Origin: JBKEAR01 sp047972425
GTDB lineage: Bacteria > Pseudomonadota > Alphaproteobacteria > JBKEAR01
Reading direction: 5' to 3'
Length of the DNA stretch: 64,000 nucleotides
Assembly (NCBI GenBank): GCA_047972425.1
Contig: JBKEAR010000012.1
Coordinates: forward strand, 1-64,000
Positions 60,426 to 64,000 of this stretch are shown here, piece by piece. The notes under the pieces are model-generated. The model saw only the letters and a program-made list of their open reading frames with translations, ran no database searches and had not been told where the DNA came from. The position numbers and the translations under genes are program-made. Every line of letters starts with the position of its first letter. Position 1 is the first letter of the stretch.

Positions 60426-61202
60426 ATGTTTGAACTATTATTAATAGGGCTATGGGCGGCATTTGCAGGTGTCGATTTTTATAGCGGACAATTTTATTTC
60501 GGCAGACCCATTGTAACAGGGCCGGTCGTCGGCTTAATTTTAGGCGATTACCAAACAGGGCTTGCAGTGGGTGCAGCTTTAGAACTGGCATGGCTTGGCT
60601 TAGTGCCAATTGCCGGTGCACAACCCCCCAACGTAACCATTGGTGCAGTTGTGGGTACGGCTTTTGCAATTAAAGGCAATTTAGACCCCGCTGTTGTGGT
60701 GGGCATTGCCTTACCATTTGCCATTTTAATGCAACAATTAATCGTATTACAATTTACTGTATTTTCTGGTTTAATGCATAAGGCTGATAAATTAGCTGAA
60801 AATGCCGATGATAAAGGTATTGCCCGCATTAACTATTTGGGCATGTTCACTTTGGGCACACTTTATTTTATTGTGGCAATTTTGCCAGTTTATTATGGCG
60901 AAACCGTTGCCAATTCAATTATTCAATATGTGCCCGAAAAAATTATCGATGGCTTAAAAATTGCCGGTGGTTTAATGCCTGCCCTTGGTTTTGCCATGCT
61001 GCTTAAAATGATGTTTAAGCGAGATTTCATTCCGTTTTTCATCGGTGGTTTTGCCGCAATGACTTATTTGGGCTTACCTATTTTAGCTGTCGCAATTTTT
61101 GCAACTTGTGTAGCGGCCATTGATTATATGACCCGCGAATATATCAATAAAAACAAATCCAACAATACACCGAGCACACCAACACAGGGCGGAGGAATTT
61201 AA
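60426..61202 (+). CDS. PTS mannose/sorbose family IIC component
   Basis: The sugar-translocating membrane subunit, 258 residues with 7-8 hydrophobic segments. Conserved parts: LWAAFAGVDFYSGQFYFGRP near 9-28, GLILGDYQTGLAVGAALELA, and WLGLVPIAGAQPPNVTIGAV, the typical IIC loop around the substrate site. The C-terminus is polar (Asn/Thr/Pro-rich). It starts 13 bp after the IIB gene and ends 1 bp before the IID gene. Confidence 0.93.
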   Translation: MFELLLIGLWAAFAGVDFYSGQFYFGRPIVTGPVVGLILGDYQTGLAVGAALELAWLGLVPIAGAQPPNVTIGAVVGTAFAIKGNLDPAVVVGIALPFAILMQQLIVLQFTVFSGLMHKADKLAENADDKGIARINYLGMFTLGTLYFIVAILPVYYGETVANSIIQYVPEKIIDGLKIAGGLMPALGFAMLLKMMFKRDFIPFFIGGFAAMTYLGLPILAVAIFATCVAAIDYMTREYINKNKSNNTPSTPTQGGGI

Positions 61203-61203
61203 A

Positions 61204-62034
61204 ATGACAGATCAAGTAATCGATAATGCAACCTTAAGCGATGATGCGGCACCTGCCAAATTACCAAAATCGGTTGTACGTAAAATCTTATGGCGTCAGC
61301 TTTTCCTTCAGGCATCGTTTAACTACGAACGTATGCAGGCTTGTGGATTTTTATGGGCAATTTGTCCCGGCTTAAAACATATCCATAAAGATAAAAAAGA
61401 GCTGGGTGAATCCATGCGCGGCCATATGGATTTCTTTAACTCTCATACTTACCTCACCACCTTTATTATCGGTGTGGTACTTGCCATGGAAAGCACCAAA
61501 CAAAAGGCCGAGACCATCCGGGCCTTTAAAGTGGCAGCCATGGGGCCTTTAGGTGGTATTGGCGATGCCATCTTTAACCTCACCCTTAAACCGATTAGCT
61601 GGGCGATAGCCGCGGCACTGGCGGTAGATGGGGTGATGATTGCACCACTTGTTTCGTTATTACTTTTAAACGTCATTCGTTTGAGTGTGCAAATTCCGTT
61701 ATTCGGCTACGGTTACCGTACCGGTATACGGGCTTTAAGTAAATTAAAGGATCATACAATCTCTCTTTCACGTGCGGCCACTATTATTGGTATTACCGTG
61801 ATTGGCGCGATGTCGGCACAATATGTAAAGCTTAAATTAGCTATCAATTTCGGTTATGCCGATACAACCTTTAATGTGCAAACAGATTTATTGGATAAAA
61901 TCATTCCTAATATTTTACCTTTATTGTTTGTAATCTTTACTTATCGCTTATTGATGAAAGGGTTGTCTCCAACCAAAATCATCCTTTTAATGATTGTTTT
62001 CGGTATTGGTGGTCATTACATCGGTATCTTATAA
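61204..62034 (+). CDS. PTS mannose/sorbose family IID component
   Basis: 276 residues. A long cytoplasmic N-terminal part with FLQASFNYERMQACGFLWAI and the GHMDFFNSHTYLTTFIIGVV block of IID proteins is followed by hydrophobic helices and the conserved VAAMGPLGGIGDAIF near 114-128. IIC and IID together form the channel. It is the last gene of the operon, with a strong terminator 18 bp after the stop. Confidence 0.94.
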   Translation: MTDQVIDNATLSDDAAPAKLPKSVVRKILWRQLFLQASFNYERMQACGFLWAICPGLKHIHKDKKELGESMRGHMDFFNSHTYLTTFIIGVVLAMESTKQKAETIRAFKVAAMGPLGGIGDAIFNLTLKPISWAIAAALAVDGVMIAPLVSLLLLNVIRLSVQIPLFGYGYRTGIRALSKLKDHTISLSRAATIIGITVIGAMSAQYVKLKLAINFGYADTTFNVQTDLLDKIIPNILPLLFVIFTYRLLMKGLSPTKIILLMIVFGIGGHYIGIL

Positions 62035-62051
62035 ACAATTATTAACTGAAG

Positions 62052-62089
62052 TTTTAAGGGGGGTTTCCCACTCCCTTCCCCCCTTAAAA
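62052..62089 (+). terminator. Terminator of the murQ-PTS operon
   Basis: TTTTAAGGGGGG (62052-62063) and CCCCCCTTAAAA (62078-62089) are perfectly complementary over 12 bp around a 14-nt loop, and TTCTTATATTTT follows. Confidence 0.85.
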
Positions 62090-62116
62090 TTCTTATATTT
62101 TAGGATTTACCTCCAA

Positions 62117-62152
62117 ACAAAATAGCAAAGACATTGTCTTTGCTATTTTGTT
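62117..62152. terminator. Second, bidirectional terminator before the TRAP gene
   Basis: AAAATAGCAAAGA (62119-62131) and TCTTTGCTATTTT (62137-62149) pair over 13 bp around CATTG, with T's to the right and A's to the left. On the minus strand it lies just beyond the stop of the fused TRAP permease gene. Confidence 0.85.
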
Positions 62153-62167
62153 TTGGTTTATATTATC

Positions 62168-63952
62168 TTAAAATTGCATGGGTATAAATAATAAGGCGAT
62201 ACCGGCAATAAGGGCAAAAAGTATCTTCCACCATTTATTGGCAATGCCTGTTAATACATAAGAGAGTGCGGTAATGCCCAACCCCACTTTTATACCTGCA
62301 ACAATACTTAAAAACGGCGTTTGGCCAAAGCTGAGCAAATAAGGGTTTGCCACAAAACTTAATGGCACTAAATATAACCCTAAACCCAAGCGCATGGCGA
62401 TAGATGCCACTTTTACCCAACCCACATTGGCCATAGTCGCCGCAATAAATACCGTGCCACATACGGGCGGTGTAATACAGCTGAGCAGCGCATACCAATA
62501 AACAAACATATGGGATTGTAACTGGGGCATACCAAGCTCTAACAAGGTTTGCTCGGCCACCGCAATACAAATAACATAGGCGGCCGTTGTGGGAACCTCC
62601 ATGCCTAATATCAGGCAAGTTATTGCGGTTAAAACCATGGCCACAGCCAAATATCCGCCCGATAGGCTTAAAATCATCGAGGCGATTTTTACCCCCAAGC
62701 CCAATTTATTTAAAATGCCAATCACAATACCCACACAAATGATAATGGCGGCCATCATGGCAATTTGTTGGGCGGCGCTCACACATGTAGTTAAAAACCT
62801 TGGGAAAAACCCTTTTAAATCGAATTTTTCGCCATTATGGAGCAGCAATGCAAAGGCAAATAAACTGGCCACGGCCGCCGCATATTGGGCGGTTTTTGTT
62901 GTACCAAATAAAATAGTGAGCAAAACCCCAAATGGGATTAAAAAGAAGGGGAGTAATTTAAACACTGAATACCAATTGGGGATATTATCGGCATTTACCG
63001 CACCCAAATTATAACGGCGCGCAAAAAAATCGACCCCCACCCAACAGGCCACAAAAAATAAAATAGCCGGTATAATGGCTGCTTGCATGATAAACTGATA
63101 GTTACTACCCAAAAGCTCTACCATTACAAAAGCCCCTGCCCCCATAAGCGGCGGCATAATTTGCCCACCGGTAGATGCCGTGGCCTCAACCGCTGCAGCA
63201 AGCTCGGGCGGGTAGCCTTGGCGCTTCATAGAAGGGATGGTAATTGTACCCGTAGATGCCACATTGGCCGAGGCCGAGCCAGAGATTGAGCCAAAAAAGG
63301 CCGATGATAACACCGAAACCTTGGCCGCCCCTGCACGGTACCGCCCGGCTAAACGCATAGAAAGCGCCATAAAAGCATCGCCGCCGCGCCCGCTACTTAT
63401 GGCCGCACCTAAGATGATAAATATTGAAATTGTGGTAACCGAAACCCCCGTGAGCATACCCCATAGGCCGGCTTCGGTAACGGTGAGGTCGCCCAAAGTG
63501 CTTTCAAAAGGAATCTGATGCCCCAAATTACCGGGGATATATATACCAAAGGCCGCATAGGCTAAGGCCAAACAAGCCACAATGGGCAGCGCCGCTTTTA
63601 TCTTGCGCCGTGCCATCTCTAACACCACAATAATCAGCCCCATCGCCATAAAATGCTGAAAACCCCCGTAAAGCGAGCCGTATTGGTTGTCAATCATACG
63701 GTTATTAATGATGATATAACCGCAAAAAATCATGCCCAAAACACCCAAAATATAACCGCTATATCGGTAAAATTTCGATTGTGAGCTATCAGCCAAAAAA
63801 TAAATCCAAGGGATTGCGAGCATTAAATGCAAAGGGCGGGTGACCAAATTGGGTAATAACCCAGCAAATGTGAGCCATAAATAATATATAACTGTGCCGA
63901 TAGCCAATATTTTATAGGCAATATCGGCTATTGGGTTTTTTGATATCTGCAA
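62168..63952 (-). CDS. TRAP transporter fused permease (DctQ-DctM, 4TM/12TM type)
   Basis: 594 residues of almost continuous membrane helices. A DctQ-like four-helix N-terminal part is joined to the DctM domain, whose conserved block reads SSAFFGSISGSASANVASTG and TITIPSMKRQGYPPELAAAV. STGGQIMPPLMGAGAFVM and ALLSCITPPVCGTVFIAATM follow. Fused permeases normally work with TAXI-type receptors. The start is a TTG 7 bp after AGGGA; no ATG lies nearby. The substrate is unknown. It ends facing the murQ-PTS operon. Confidence 0.93.
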   Translation of the reverse strand: MQISKNPIADIAYKILAIGTVIYYLWLTFAGLLPNLVTRPLHLMLAIPWIYFLADSSQSKFYRYSGYILGVLGMIFCGYIIINNRMIDNQYGSLYGGFQHFMAMGLIIVVLEMARRKIKAALPIVACLALAYAAFGIYIPGNLGHQIPFESTLGDLTVTEAGLWGMLTGVSVTTISIFIILGAAISSGRGGDAFMALSMRLAGRYRAGAAKVSVLSSAFFGSISGSASANVASTGTITIPSMKRQGYPPELAAAVEATASTGGQIMPPLMGAGAFVMVELLGSNYQFIMQAAIIPAILFFVACWVGVDFFARRYNLGAVNADNIPNWYSVFKLLPFFLIPFGVLLTILFGTTKTAQYAAAVASLFAFALLLHNGEKFDLKGFFPRFLTTCVSAAQQIAMMAAIIICVGIVIGILNKLGLGVKIASMILSLSGGYLAVAMVLTAITCLILGMEVPTTAAYVICIAVAEQTLLELGMPQLQSHMFVYWYALLSCITPPVCGTVFIAATMANVGWVKVASIAMRLGLGLYLVPLSFVANPYLLSFGQTPFLSIVAGIKVGLGITALSYVLTGIANKWWKILFALIAGIALLFIPMQF

Positions 63953-63966
63953 TTTTATGTCCCTAT

Positions 63967-64000
63967 TTAATCTAAAAGCGCCTCGGGGATTTCAATATTA
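63967..64000 (-). CDS. C-terminal end of a gene upstream of the fused TRAP permease (possibly the TAXI receptor)
   Basis: Only about 10 codons lie in the window, reading N-I-E-I-P-E-A-L-L-D-stop. The stop lies 14 bp before the TTG start of the TRAP permease. TAXI solute-binding proteins usually sit in this position; this is inferred from context only. Confidence 0.4.
   Translation of the reverse strand, partial: NIEIPEALLD

Overview
The window is about 64 kb of compact, AT-rich bacterial chromosome with short intergenic gaps and several TTG starts supported by ribosome binding sites. It most likely comes from a low-GC alphaproteobacterium. The main evidence is a cluster of DnaA boxes directly upstream of hemE, the position of the chromosome origin described for Caulobacter and Rickettsia. 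An alphaproteobacterial-style Xre regulator, an Omp25/opacity-type beta-barrel and a dnaK promoter close to the alphaproteobacterial sigma-32 consensus agree with this. I cannot name the genus. The set of uptake systems for organic acids and sugars suggests a heterotroph, perhaps host- or gut-associated (inference).

Layout. 1-2.7 kb: the 5' part of tuf, tRNA-Tyr and tRNA-Gly upstream of it, rlmB, and tRNA-Thr. 2.7-6 kb: hairpin repeats, an AEC carrier, aroE, coaE and a GNAT acetyltransferase. 6.5-15 kb: a tctCBA tripartite tricarboxylate transporter facing an operon that joins a TRAP transporter (dctPQM) to 5-oxoprolinase (pxpA, pxpB, pxpC). 15-26 kb: small secreted proteins of unknown function, dnaK-dnaJ, a qorB remnant, a DUF2459 protein, xth, proB, a glycerophosphodiesterase, lnt and an Xre regulator. 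26.6-34.5 kb: a HAD phosphatase and a glycogen/maltodextrin operon (glgB, glgX, malQ, DUF805-like). 34.7-43.3 kb: yggS, a degenerate OmpR-type regulator, rho coupled to two unknown genes, and single enzymes. 43.3-55.9 kb: the replication neighbourhood (hemE, candidate oriC, a candidate small RNA, gpmI, a porin, ppa, a GST, dnaA, dnaQ, a SUKH-like gene, a small lipoprotein, csp, dapD, glmU). 56-64 kb: mnmG, then a GntR regulator divergent from murQ and a mannose-family PTS (IIB, IIC, IID, no IIA), then a fused TRAP permease.

How the parts fit. The pxp genes hydrolyse 5-oxoproline to glutamate, and the TRAP transporter ahead of them probably brings in that substrate or a related acid. GlgB, GlgX and MalQ build, debranch and rearrange alpha-glucans. 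The GntR-murQ-PTS block looks like a unit for importing and using an N-acetylmuramate-type sugar.

Most worth a second look: (1) the candidate oriC and, beside it, an apparently complete small-RNA gene with promoter, structured body, anti-Shine-Dalgarno tract and terminator; (2) clusters of short palindromes that nearly all share a 3-nt loop; (3) rho translationally coupled to a DUF1266-like protein and a membrane metallopeptidase; (4) a second, synonymously diverged copy of the 3' end of proB; (5) a response regulator without its phospho-acceptor; (6) the murQ/mannose-type PTS with phased operator-like repeats over its promoter.
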